A stretch of 64,000 bases of DNA from Sipunculus nudus. Taxonomy: Eukaryota; Annelida; Sipuncula; Golfingiida; Sipunculidae. The notes beneath the pieces were generated by a model. It was not told the origin of the DNA, made no database searches, and was given only the letters and a program-made list of their open reading frames with translations. A program made the translations under genes and the position numbers. Location: contig CM049316.1 of assembly GCA_026874595.1 (NCBI GenBank), positions 25,439,839 through 25,503,838 of the forward strand, read 5' to 3'. Positions within the stretch are counted from its first letter, which is position 1, and each line of letters begins with the position of its first letter. This document shows positions 34,228 through 44,767 of this stretch, in pieces.

Positions 34228-35464
34228 GCTCAGCTGACTTTCAGTCATGCTGGGCTATAGCGATGGGTCCTTGTCCGTCGTCCTTCCATCTGTCCATCCT
34301 GCTGACCGGCCGTCCGTCTGTTAGCAGGGCACAAATCGTAACTGTACGGGCTAGGGTCATGAACCCTATGTAGTCTTAGAGGTTCTAAAATGATCTCCTT
34401 GCAAACCTGAAATTAGGTCACTGACCTATATTCTCGAAGTAACAGGGTGTGTATGCACCCCCCAGAAATAATTCTTTTAGCTAAAATTTTCATCCAAAAA
34501 CTTCCATCTTTCACATACAGCTCATCTACCAACAGGGGAAGAACCATAATTATTTTGAAGTCAACAGGTCAAAGGTCAAGGTCACAGGAGTCCCTTTATT
34601 TAATGCCTGTGGATGCATTTTAAGCCAAATCTTTCATCCCAATTCTTTGAATTTTTACATATATTTCACCTTCTAAGAGGGAGAAGAATCCTATAGATTT
34701 TTAGGTCACAAGATCAAAGATCAGGGTCACAGGATCCAATTTTTTTAAAAGGTTGTGAAAACATTTCAAGCTAGACATTTCATTCCAAACTTCCCAGCAC
34801 TGATATCGCTTCTCTGCCAACAGGGGAACAGACCTGTTGAATTTGAGGTCAAAGGTGAAGTTCACTGCACCCACTTTTTGTGTGGAGTCATTTTCAGGAA
34901 ACTTTTCAATCTATACCTTCCATTTGTCATATATGGCTGACCTACCAATAGGGGAAGAAGCCTATCGATGTCGAGTTCAAAAGGTCAAAGGTCAAGGACA
35001 CATTACTTAATTATTCTAAATGGTTGTGAACATTTTGCAAGTGAAACTGTTCAACCCAAACCTTCAGTCTTTCACATATGCCATATCTATGCATCACTCA
35101 ATTTGGTTCAAACTTCATATTTATAAGCACCCGTTTCTCAATAATTCTTGCATGGATTTCCTTGATTTTTGCTATATATTTTGATCTTATATTTGCCCTT
35201 TTTGTTGTTTCTTTTGAGACTGACAGGTATCAAGCAAGCTATGGGAATAGTTACCGATAGCTTAACAATCATTCATTTTTCCTAAGACCATCAAGTCACT
35301 GTGTTTTAACCAGACATAGGTGATGTATATTTCTGGTGTCGTAGAAAATTTCAAAATATTAGCAAATTGGTTCTTCAAAATGTGACTGGAAGTTGTGAAT
35401 CTCAGCCCATGATGTGGCAGGTCATGCTTGGCAGCTGAGCGTCATGACCCATGGGTCACTTGTT
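34228..35464 (+). mobile_element. Family B Helentron-like element nested in array 2
   Basis: Starts GCTCAGCTGACT, loop TTC, AGTCATGCTGGGC. Ends CAGCTGAGCGTCATGACC with the palindrome TGACCCATGGGTCA and CTTGTT. It interrupts a family A cassette: the sequence before it (GAAAGGATCATTTTTA) and after it (AAACTATTACATCTTA) rejoin as the uninterrupted text seen at 31680 and 32005. No target duplication is visible. It is a second member of the 18259-22521 family, inserted after array 2 formed. Confidence 0.75.
34470..35010 (+). repeat. 130-140-bp tandem repeats in family B copy 2
   Basis: About four units share ACATA(C/T)(A/G)GCTCATCTACCAACAG-like, GGGGAAGAA and AGGTCAAAGGTCAAGGTCAC words with progressive divergence. 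Each unit contains AGGTCA half-sites. This interior differs from the 340-bp repeats of the long copy, so the family exchanges its cores. Confidence 0.65.
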
Positions 35465-36242
35465 AAACTATTACATCTTACATCTTACAGTAATATCTCG
35501 AAACAGATTATTCATTTTCTGGATATTGCCAATAGGGGGCGTTGCACTCGCCTCTCCCCTATATATATTTCTTTGCCATATCTACAAAACTATAAACTTC
35601 AATTACAAACACTATGACTTATTGTCTTCCTTTGAATCTTCTCCATAATCTGAGTTAGTCATCTGGTCTTATTCTTGTGTCACTTTTTCAGTATGTCTGT
35701 CTGTTTGTCAGTGATCCTCTATTTCACCTGCTTGCTGGATCTTGCGTCTTACAGTTAGCAATCTTCAGGCCACAGTTTTTCAGTATGTCTGTTTGTTTGT
35801 CAGTGATCCTCATTTTCGCCTGATTGCTGGATCTTGCGTCTTACAGTTAGCAATCTTCAGGCCACAGTTTTGAAGGAATCCTTTTGGAATTGGAACATCT
35901 CTTACAATAATATATACATTTTGGAACATTTCTTACAATAATATCTCAAAAGAAATTTTTTAATTTTTGGGATATGGCCGCTAGGGGATGCTGCGGTAGA
36001 GCCTCCACACCATATCATTTTTTGGCCATATCTCCGACATTATAAACTCTACCTTCACTTGTAGTCTGTTTTCTCAGGTGTGTCAGTATATTTGTCTGTT
36101 TGAGCTATGTCTGATTTCATGTTCTTTTGTGTGATATATGTCGTTCAACAGGCCGAACGTTCCAGCAATCCCTTTAAAAGTCATTCAATTGATAGAAAAC
36201 CGTCAGTTTGTCCTGTTTCTCCATTTGTCTGTCATTTAAGTC

Positions 36243-36271
36243 CGGCAAGCTCTCGACCTATGGTCGTCTAG
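36243..36271 (+). repeat. Internal family A 3' terminus
   Basis: CCGGCAAGCTCT, then CGACC-TAT-GGTCG, TCTAG, then TTTGTTTGTCTG. The outer stem pair is C-G instead of the T-A seen at 32551. Confidence 0.7.
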
Positions 36272-38009
36272 TTTGTTTGTCTGTCTGTTTGTTTGTCTGT
36301 ATGTACACGCGCTACAGGCCACAGTTTTTAAGCAATCGCTCTGAAACTTATACATCAAGTGTAAGATTGGTTCTCCTCGGAGCCTATTGTTTTTGTTCAT
36401 GATCGGTCAAAGGTCAAGGTCAGGGTCACCAAAAAACCTAACATTTTTACTTTCTTCATATCTTTGTCAATAATAATCGTAGCCGCATAATCTGTAGCTC
36501 ATTTTATTCCTCTTTATGTTAGCTTTCCAAGTGCTAGCAAATTTTTCTGGTCGATTGTTACCATCGTAACGTATTTTTGGGGGAAAATCAGAAAATTCGA
36601 AAATTTCACTCAAAATTTTTCATTTTTTAAGTTAGAGAGGTCTAGTTTTTTGCATTGTGTAGCATTTAATATGCTCTATGGAAAATTAACGGGAGTCTCG
36701 CAAAATCTCGTGCCATTTGTCGTCAAATGAGACTTTTCGAGATTTCATTAAAAACGATTTAGAGGTGGCAGTTTTACAGCTAAGGTTCTAAAAGTGACAT
36801 ATTTTCTGTTTTTCTGTATTATCTCGAACTTGTTTTTTCATTTTTTGAAATTAGCCACCAGGGGGCGTGGTACTGGAAACACTGCAACTTACCATTTTTC
36901 TGCAATACCAAAAAAAATATTAAACTTGGCACAATGTTTACTGTCTTATCTGAAACTAGGATCGTCGGCTTATTCCTGCGTACATGTAGCTTTGCGCTGC
37001 TGTTACCATGGTAACCAAATTTTGGGGTAAAACTTGGCAATCTGAAAATAATAAGTTTTTTGCTTCTATCTCTGTTAATATTTATACTACAAGTGTCTAG
37101 TTTTCTGCATGAGGTAGCATTCCCTTGCCACTAATGCAGTTAATTGCAAGTCTCGTAGAATCTCGCTCTGTTTTCCGTCAAACGAGAAATTACGAGATTT
37201 CACAGAAATGCATATAACTTGGTCACCTTTTCGGCTAAAGAGGAGAAGTTTTCAGCATTTTGTTGCGTTTTGGGAGCTTAACAAGATAATAACTTATATC
37301 TCGCCACATCTCGTACCATCTCCCGCCAAACGAGAATGTTCGAGAATTCGAACAAATGTCTATATCTCTGTCATTTGAATGCCAGAGATTTTATTTCTCT
37401 ATTGTTCAAGATTCACTTGACTAGTTTAAAGTGACAAAATTGAATATCTCGTCATATCTCGCATCATTTCTTGTCAAACGAGAACATGGGACCATTCAAA
37501 GATACGCCTATAATTCTGTTATTTTAATGCTGAAGACCTTTAGTTTTCAGCATTCGATAGCGTCTAACACTCTCGGTCACATTATGTGTTTATATTGTAA
37601 GTTTCGTCAAATCTGGGATCGTTTTTTCTTCAAATAAAAAAGTACATCCTATTGCCGTGACCATAAGTGGCGGCAGTATGTGATAGTAAATGTCGGCAGG
37701 GGCATTACACTTGACAGTTGGAGCCGTGTTCTATGGGTGTGCGATGGCCCATGAAGAAGACTTCTATTGTGTTGTTATCGTCTTCCTTTGATTGCTGCTT
37801 CGTAAGCTTCACAGACCAGCGCCAACCACCTGGTTGCCATGTGTCCTCAATGTAAACAACCTTTGCTGTTTTCCTTTCCCTAAGATATGTATGGCAGCCT
37901 GTTCACTTGTCCTTAGATTGTTTATTGTTGGTGTATTGAAGTAAAATAAAATGCTAGGTTCTTGCAAATTGATTGTAAATTGAATAAAATCATACAAGAA
38001 CCAACCAAT

Positions 38010-39890
38010 GTTCTATGACCACTATTTCAGATTTGAGATCAGAACAATTGATTTCTGCATAAACCACTATGACCAGATTTGATAAACTTTAAAGTGGTCT
38101 ATATTTTTTTCTGAAGAAGTTGAGCTATATGCTTGGAGATGCCAGCCAGTGGGTGTGAATGGATTGCAATGAAACCCAAGCCAGGTGTTTGTGAAGAGTC
38201 TGGTGGAAATGAAGGGGGCCAAAACCTATTTGACTGTGTATAAGCATAAACTGGCCTGAAATCAGGTTTCTGGGGGCATGAAATTTTTGTTTGTGGGAAC
38301 AGGGTAATATTTTCTTGTTTCCCTGTATATACACCCTAAACTGGGCCTAATGACACCAAAACCAGGTTTGTGGGACCATCAGTACAGATTTGAGGGGGGA
38401 AAATGGATTTTCTCTGTATATCACTATGTTCACTGTGTCCAGATTTGGAAATTCAAACTGGTCCTAATTTTTTTTCTGATGGAGTTGAGCCAAATGCTTT
38501 GAGATACCAGCCAATGGGTGTAAATGGATTGCAATGATACCAAACCAGGTGTGTGTGTTGAGTTTTGTGGAGATGTGGGGGGCCAGAACCTATCTGACTG
38601 TGTATAAGCATAAACTGGCCTGAAATCAGGTTTCTGGGGGCTTGAAATTCTTGTTTGTGTCAACAGGGTAATATTATCTTGTTTCCCTGTATATACACCT
38701 TGAATTGGGCCTAATGACACCTAAACCATGTTTTAGGGACCATCATTACAGATTTGAGGTAAAAAAAATGGATTTTCCCTGTATATCACTATGTTCACTG
38801 TGTCCAGATTTGGGAATTCAAACTGGCCCTAATTTTTTTTCTGAGGGAGTTGAGCCAAATGCTTGGTGATGCCAGCCAGTGGGTGTAAATGGATTGCAAT
38901 GATACCCAAACCAGGAGTGTGTGTTGAGTTTTGTGGATATGAAGGGGGCCAGAACCTATTTGACTGTGTATAAGCATAAACTGGCCTGAAATCAGGTTTC
39001 TGGGGGCATGAAATTTTTGTTTGTGAGAACAGGGTAATATTATCTTGTTTCCCTGTATATACACCCTAAACTGGGCCTAATGACACCAAAACCAGGTTTG
39101 TGGGACCATCAGTACAGATTTGAGGGGGGAAAATGGATTTTCTCTGTATATCACTATGTTCACTGTGTCCAGATTTGGAAATTCAAACTGGCCCTAATTT
39201 TTTTTCTGAGGGAGTTGAGCCAAATGCTTGGTGATGCCAGCCAGTGGGTGTAAATGGATTGCAATGATACCCAAACCAGGAGTGTGTGTTGAGTTTTGTG
39301 GGGATGAGGGGGGCCAGAACCTATTTGACTGTGTATAAGCATAAACTGGCCTGAAATCAGGTTTCTGGGGGCATGAAATTTTTGTTTGTGGGAACAGGGT
39401 AATATTATCTTGTTTCCCTGTATAAACACACTAAATTGGGCCTAATGACACAAAAACCAGGTTTGTGGGACCATCAGTACAGATTTGAGGGGAAAAAATG
39501 GATTTTTTCTGTATATCACTATGTCCACTGTGTCCAGATTTGGAAATTCAAACTGGCCCTAATTTTTTTTCTGAGGGATTTGAACCAAATGCTTTGAGAT
39601 ACCAGCCAGTGGGTGTAAATGGATTGCAATGATAGCCAGACCAGGTGTGTGTGATGAGTCTGGTGGAGATGAGGTGGTCCAAAACACTATTTGCCTGTGT
39701 ATAATAAGCCATATACTGTCCTCAGCTGAAATCAGCTTTCTGGGGGCTTGAAATGTTTGCTGTTGGGAACAAGGTAATATTATCTTGTTATCATGGATAT
39801 ACACCCTAAAATGGGTCTAAGAACACCAAATACATGCATGTTGGACCATGAGTACAGATTTGAGGTAACAAATTGTCTGTCTATAAATAA
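38010..39890. repeat. 365-bp satellite, five copies
   Basis: The landmark TTTTTTTCTGA followed by (G/T)GGA(G/T)TTGA lies at 38111, 38476, 38841, 39206 and 39571, exactly 365 bp apart. Units share GCCAGCCA(G/A)TGGGTGTAAATG, CTGTGTATAAGCATAAACTG and GGAACAGGGTAATATTATC. Middle units are almost identical and the outer ones diverged, as expected from unequal exchange. It sits inside array 2 but lacks the family A motifs, so it is a separate satellite or inserted element. Confidence 0.9.
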
Positions 39891-41870
39891 AAAAAAATCA
39901 AATATCAAACTGTTATAAACATGTATCAATATATTTAATAAAATATCTTTTCATCCAATGAATTGCATCTTATTTTTTTTATAAATAAACCATGATATTT
40001 AATTACATCCAGTAATAAAAAATAAAAATAAAATGAATAAAAGTTTTTTTGTTTTTGGTTTTTTTTTTTGGGGGGGGGGTGTTTGTGTTTTTTTTGCAGT
40101 AAAATCCAGGCTTCTCTTTGGATCCCGGCGGTGGGCGAGTGTACAATGGACACCACACAACATTTGAAAAAACATTTTTTTCTGCTGTTATTGGATGACC
40201 AAGTCTCTATGAATTTTAAAAAAAATATTTATTCCGTTATTCAAGATGACAGTGAAAATGACCCTATTTTTTCAATCATTCACCACTCTTTTCGAGCGTT
40301 CATCGAATAAGAAAGAGCCCGTCCCACCGCATTTCCTGCGAGGGTTCGTTTCTTCAGAGTCCAAACAATCCTACAGGGGCGGGGTTTAGTCTATCTCGTC
40401 TTAAATTTGTGTCCGGGGCACGGCAAACATTATGAAAGCGGACAAAAACTTTCATACGGCTGGTAAATGCGTTTATATGTAAACGCGGGGAATTCCCGGA
40501 CAATTCACGGAGAGATTTTATATGCAATGATACTTTTAATTACACGTTAAAATCATTTAAAATCTACCACTATATTACTCTAAAGACATTTATTCACTGT
40601 TAAATTACCGAAATAATAACCAGCGCAAACAATGTGGGACTGCCACTAACACCAATCTGGATCACCAGCTAACATTGACTACCGATCTTACATCAGACGA
40701 AAACGCTAAACACTATATATTTGTTCAACAGTTTACTGTGCAAACCGTAACAAAACCATGCAGGATATCAAATTTACAGGTTCTTAAGGAAATATGATAC
40801 AAAACATAAATTGTACCTTTGCTCACATTTAATAATATCATCATGATGAAGTCTCCGCGAATTCTCCAGCTGTCCGCGTTATAGATGTATATGTATTTAT
40901 TAATGACAAAAATTGACATACAATTTTATGGATACCCGTATAATTGCGGTTTTCTGGACCGTCCCAGCCCACAGGTAGGATAATATGGATTCCCGACAAT
41001 ATTCTAATGACCGTTCCCTGAGCTGGAACGGGCTAAGAAGGTCCCTGTCATTTTTTTAAATTGTCAATTCCCAGGTTTTTCGGATAAAAAAATGGCCCAA
41101 TCCTTCATTCAATCTCCAGCCAATCTTCTGGCGTTCCGGGTTTAAAAAAGAGCCCGTCCCATGCCTATTTCAGCTAGGACTGCAAACTCTGGGGTCAAAA
41201 CAACTCAACTACGGCTTGGGATTACTACCTTTCCTCTTAAATTTCCATCGCGCCCGTGTCAAGTGTACCGTTTTATTCACAAACGTGCGGCAGGCGCCAA
41301 AAAATTTGACAGCACCCCTCTCTCATGCCAGAAAATATTTTTATATATGAAGTCCTAACCCACCACGGAACTAGGGCCTCAAATTTTTTTATCTTATTAC
41401 TTACCACTTCAGACTCCTTAAAAGTCTCTCCTTTTTTAACCAAAGATTCCAATTTTTAAAATATATTAAATTTCACATTACAGATAACCTACACCAAGGG
41501 GACATTACAGTTAATCCGTGATGGGCAGGACTTCTTGGAATTTTATAATTCCCGGACGCAGGCTGACCGACTGCCTTTTTTCTTCAAGGACAGCCCTAAT
41601 TTAGGCCATCATCAGACTTGAAGATGTCCTCAGGCCGACCTATTTGTCCAGGAATGAAAGGTCACGTCTCCCTTACCCAGAGGTCGGGTCTCTGTCTAAC
41701 ACGAACGCGGCTTCGCTTGCATTTCGGCATTCTGGACGTTCAACTCTTCAAGTTTCATTTTCAGTGCTTTTCTTATTTCCAGCACTCAAGAATAGGAGAA
41801 CTGCCAAGGATTCAGTTGGACTTCCTTTATTTTTATTTCTGTCCAAAAATGGATTATCCTGTATAGGATG
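39891..41870. other. Unassigned insert inside array 2
   Basis: About 2 kb without family A cassettes. Two segments starting near 40312 and 41149 both read AAAGAGCCCGTCCCA and continue with partial similarity (TTTCCTGCGAG/TTTCAGCTAGG, then CTTAAATTT and a CCCGTGTC-like end). They may be a diverged direct repeat 840 bp apart. A plus-strand frame at 40068-40310 follows a T-rich tract and TTTTTTGCAG, but shows no known domain. Confidence 0.4.
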
Positions 41871-41906
41871 GCTACTAATAACAACACTATTAATGTCTCT
41901 CTATCC

Positions 41907-41950
<44 letters not shown>
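41907..41950 (+). repeat. (CTGT)n microsatellite
   Basis: About eleven perfect CTGT units within the family A TGTCTG-rich tract. Confidence 0.9.
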
Positions 41951-41951
<1 letters not shown>

Positions 41952-42104
41952 CTCCTCTTTGACTTTTGAAAATCAGCAAGACCTTATTCATATGTGCTAC
42001 TGTTTTCCCCATGATAGAGGTTTTTCATTTGATCAGATCCAAATGTTCCCTGTCTGTCTGCCTAGTAACTGTCCATCTATTTCGCTGTCTTATTTCCGGT
42101 CACT

Positions 42105-42135
42105 TCCGGCAAGCGTTCGACCTCAGGTCGTCTAG
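42105..42135 (+). repeat. Internal family A 3' terminus
   Basis: TTCCGGCAAGCGTT, then CGACC-TCA-GGTCG, TCTAG, then TCTGTCTGTTTG. Confidence 0.7.
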
Positions 42136-42309
42136 TCTGTCTGTTTGTTTGTCTGCACTCTCCTGGCCACAATTTTGCCACAATCACCTTTAAACTTAAA
42201 GGGATGATGAAAAACATAATTTCTATGTGCCCTATTGTTTTTGGTTAAAATAGGTAAAAAGGTCAAGGTCAAGGTCACGACAGGTATGGTTAACGGTTTT
42301 GCACTATAA

Positions 42310-42870
42310 CTTCGCCATAAATAGGCTTATCCACTTCTGCAATAGCTCATTTTTTTCGTCATCACCTGGCCTTTCTTTTGACATGTAGCTTACTTAAATT
42401 TGCTGTTACCATGGTTACGCAATTTTGGTGAGAAATCATGGAATTTCCTGATATTTTTCAAATTTGCAGCAATCGTACTGATTCTGAGATATTTTTTGTA
42501 ACACAAGAATATCTCGAAATTGTTTTTTCAGATTTTGGAAATGGCCGCCAGGGGGCGTTGCAGATGAAAATTTGTTTTGGTGCTATACCTCCAGAACTAT
42601 TAAACATTGGGCCATTTCCATCACAGCACCTTCAACTGGGGTCCATGGGCTTATTTTTGCGCATAGGTGCCAAAGTGCGCTTTTGCCAGATTTCTCTATT
42701 TTTGGGGTAAGACTTTTGAATTTTGAAAATATGCAGTTTTCAGCTTCTAACTCTGTCAGTTTTTATGCTGGAGAGGTCATTTTTTTTGCATCTTGTAGCC
42801 CTTGGTGAGCTCTCGGTGATCCAATCAAAAATCTTGCAAAATCTCGCACTGTTTCTCGTCAAACGAGAGT
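42310..42870 (+). repeat. 600-bp segment, copy at 42.3 kb
   Basis: Near-identical to 32760-33340, including one X-box (42405) and one CTCF-like core (42545). Confidence 0.8.
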
Positions 42871-43299
42871 CTTCGAGATTTCATTAAATATGACCTACAG
42901 GTTGCATTTTTTAACAATGGCTTTGAAATTGATATATTTTGTGTTATTTATAAATATCTCGAAATCAGTTTTTCATTTTTTGGAAATAGCCACCAGGGGG
43001 CGTGGTACCTGAAACACTGTAACATATCATTTTTCTGCAATATCCAAAATAATTTTAAACATGGCACAATTTTTATCGTTGTATCTTAAACTAGGAACAT
43101 TGGCTTATTCCTCCGCACATGTAGCTTTGTGCTGCCGTTACCATGGTTACCAAATTTGTGGGTTAAACTTGACGATCTGAAAATATGCAGTTTTTGGCTT
43201 CTATCTCGGTTAATATTTATGTTTCAAGGCTCTAGTTTTTTGCATAAGGCTGCTTCCCCTTGGTTCTAAGTCATTCAATTGCAAGTCTTGTCAAATTTC

Positions 43300-44360
43300 G
43301 CTCGGTTTATCGTCAAACGAGAAAAAACGAGATATTTTACGGAAATGCTTATAACTCGGCGACTTTTACAGCTACACAGGTCTAGTTTTCGGCATTTCAT
43401 AACATATGACCAGCTTGACACGCCAGAAAAGAAATCAGGCCAAATATCGCACCATATCTCGTCAAGCGAAGAAAAACGAGATATCATGGAAATGCTTATA
43501 ACTAGGCGACTTTTACAGCTACTCGGGTCTAGTTTTTGGCATTTGGTAACATTTGGCCAACTTGACATAGTAAAACTGCGATACTTGGCGAAATCTCGCA
43601 CTATATCTGGTCAAATGTGGAAAAACGAGATTTCACAGAAATGCATATAAGTCGGCGACTTTCACGGCTAGACAGGTCTAGTTTTTGGCATTCATTAACA
43701 TTTGGACGGCTTGACATGACAAACCTGCAAGACTGGCCAAATCCCGCACCATATCTCGTCAAACGATAAAAAAGGAGATTTCACAGACATGCTAATAACT
43801 CGGCGACTTTTACAGCTAGACAGATGTAGTTTTCGCCATTTCATAACATTTAGAGAGTTTGATATGACAAATCTACAAGACTGGCCAAATCCTGCACCAT
43901 ATCTCGTCAAACAAGAAAACACGAGAGTACACGGAAATGCTTATAACTCGGCGACTTTTACAGCTGGACGGATCTAGTTTTCGCCATTTCGTAACGTTTG
44001 GCCGTCTTGACATAATAAAACTGCTCGTCTTGCCAAATCTCGTACTATATCTCGTCAAGCGAGAAAAAACATGATTTCACGTAAATGCTGATAGCACGGC
44101 GACTTTTGCAGCTAGACAGGTCTAGTTTCCGGCATTTTGTAATATTTGACAAACCTGACATGACAAAACTGGAAATCTCGCCAAAGCTCGCACCATTTCC
44201 CGTCAAACGAGAAAACATGAGATTTCATGCAAATGCTTATAACTCAGCGGCTTTTATAGCTAGACAGGTCTAGTTTTCGGCATAACATATCATTTGGCCA
44301 GCTTGACATGACAAACCTGAAAACGTCTCACTGCTTCTTTTCAAACGAGATTAACGGGAT
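43300..44360 (+). repeat. 148-bp tandem repeats with TCTCGT/ACGAGA dyads
   Basis: The phrase GCTTATAACTCGGCGACTTT recurs near 43347, 43493, 43642, 43790, 43938, 44087 and 44234, a period of about 148 bp. Each unit includes CACCATATCTCGTCAAACGA or a variant, then AAAAACGAGAT, forming nested dyads. It also has GGTCTAGTTTT and a TTGACATGACAAA-like segment. Confidence 0.8.
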
Positions 44361-44530
44361 TTCATGAAAAAATTTTGAACTTGGTCCCTTTTACACTAGA
44401 AAGATATGCAGCTGTTAAAGGTCAGCATGCATAAATAAACATATTATCCGTTTCTGCTGCCCCCACAATGTTGCTCATTCATATGACTGTTTCTACATGC
44501 ACTCTCTGTCTATCTGTCTGTATCATTTCC

Positions 44531-44564
44531 ATTTCCGGCAAGCGCGTGACCTCTGGTCATCTTG
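44531..44564 (+). repeat. Outer 3' terminus of array 2
   Basis: ATTTCCGGCAAGCGCG, TGACC-TCT-GGTCA, TCTTG, then TTTAGTGTATTG of the host LTR. It ends CTTG instead of the CTAG seen at internal 3' ends. Confidence 0.75.
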
Positions 44565-44767
44565 TTTAGTGTATTGTATTGTTAGGGTTGTTTTAAGAAT
44601 AAATTATAGTTATTTGTTAACAAAAAAAAAATACACTGACTTCTTTATTCATTCCCCTAGACATTTCACGCTGCCTAGTGTTACAGAATCTGATTTTTTT
44701 TTTATCTCCATTACAAAATTTGTGTTCATAACGCATTCGTGATCTGTTTATATTAGGTTCTGTAACA
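44565..44767 (+). mobile_element. Solo LTR, right part
   Basis: Continues the LTR interrupted at 25065. AATAAA lies at 44598-44603 and the LTR ends TTCTGTAACA, the inverse of its TGTTACAG start. ATAT follows directly, matching the ATAT before 24477. The combined LTR length without array 2 is about 790 bp. Confidence 0.75.

Larger units (their letters stand above)
25763..43003 (+). promoter_or_regulatory. Sixteen plus-strand CTCF-like motifs in array 2
   Basis: Cores start at 25763, 26967, 27423, 28477, 29753, 30083, 31424, 31754, 32085, 32992, 33646, 33977, 35529, 36855, 42545 and 42990. Typical forms are CCACCAGGGGGCGT, CCGCCAGGGGGCGT and CCGCTAGGGGGCGC, mostly one mismatch from CCASYAGRKGGCRS. 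A degraded one lies near 35977. Spacing is 330-331 bp where units are intact (29753/30083 and 31424/31754/32085). All lie on the plus strand. Confidence 0.6.
25910..43150. promoter_or_regulatory. X-box-like palindromes in array 2
   Basis: GTTACCATGGTTAC occurs at 25910, 26827, 28623, 30230, 32852, 42405 and 43137. The perfect palindromes GTAACCATGGTTAC and GTTACCATGGTAAC occur at 29445 and 37002. Variants lie at 25454-25467, 31115-31129 and 36557-36570. Each precedes a TTTTTGGGG-type segment, so the site is a conserved cassette part. The half-sites match the RFX X-box rule. Confidence 0.55.
25066..44564 (+). mobile_element. Helentron-like composite element, family A, array 2
   Basis: It starts at the hairpin GCTTGCCGGAATC-AAA-GATTTCGGCAAGC and ends TTCCGGCAAGCGCG, TGACC-TCT-GGTCA, TCTTG, at TT. 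Removing this 19.5-kb block rejoins the host LTR as GTATTGATT/TAGTGTATTG, identical to the uninterrupted LTR copy at 47.7 kb. No target bases are duplicated. The interior has hairpin starts at 25066, 26385, 27783, 29098, 30705 and 33532, and 3' ends at 32582, 36271, 42135 and 44564. It is therefore a composite of joined or nested units. Cassettes carry CTCF-like, X-box-like and AGGTCA motifs, all in one orientation. No Rep/helicase is seen. Confidence 0.7.

Noticed and set aside
38125-39804. An 80-96-codon minus-strand frame in each 365-bp unit
   Set aside because: The frame shifts between units and lengths vary, so it is not maintained as protein. No domain is recognised.
40068-40310. An 80-codon frame after a T-rich tract and TTTTTTGCAG, like an exon behind a splice acceptor
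   Set aside because: The T-rich tract and AG are common in this AT-rich DNA. The translation has no recognisable domain and the frame has no partner exon.
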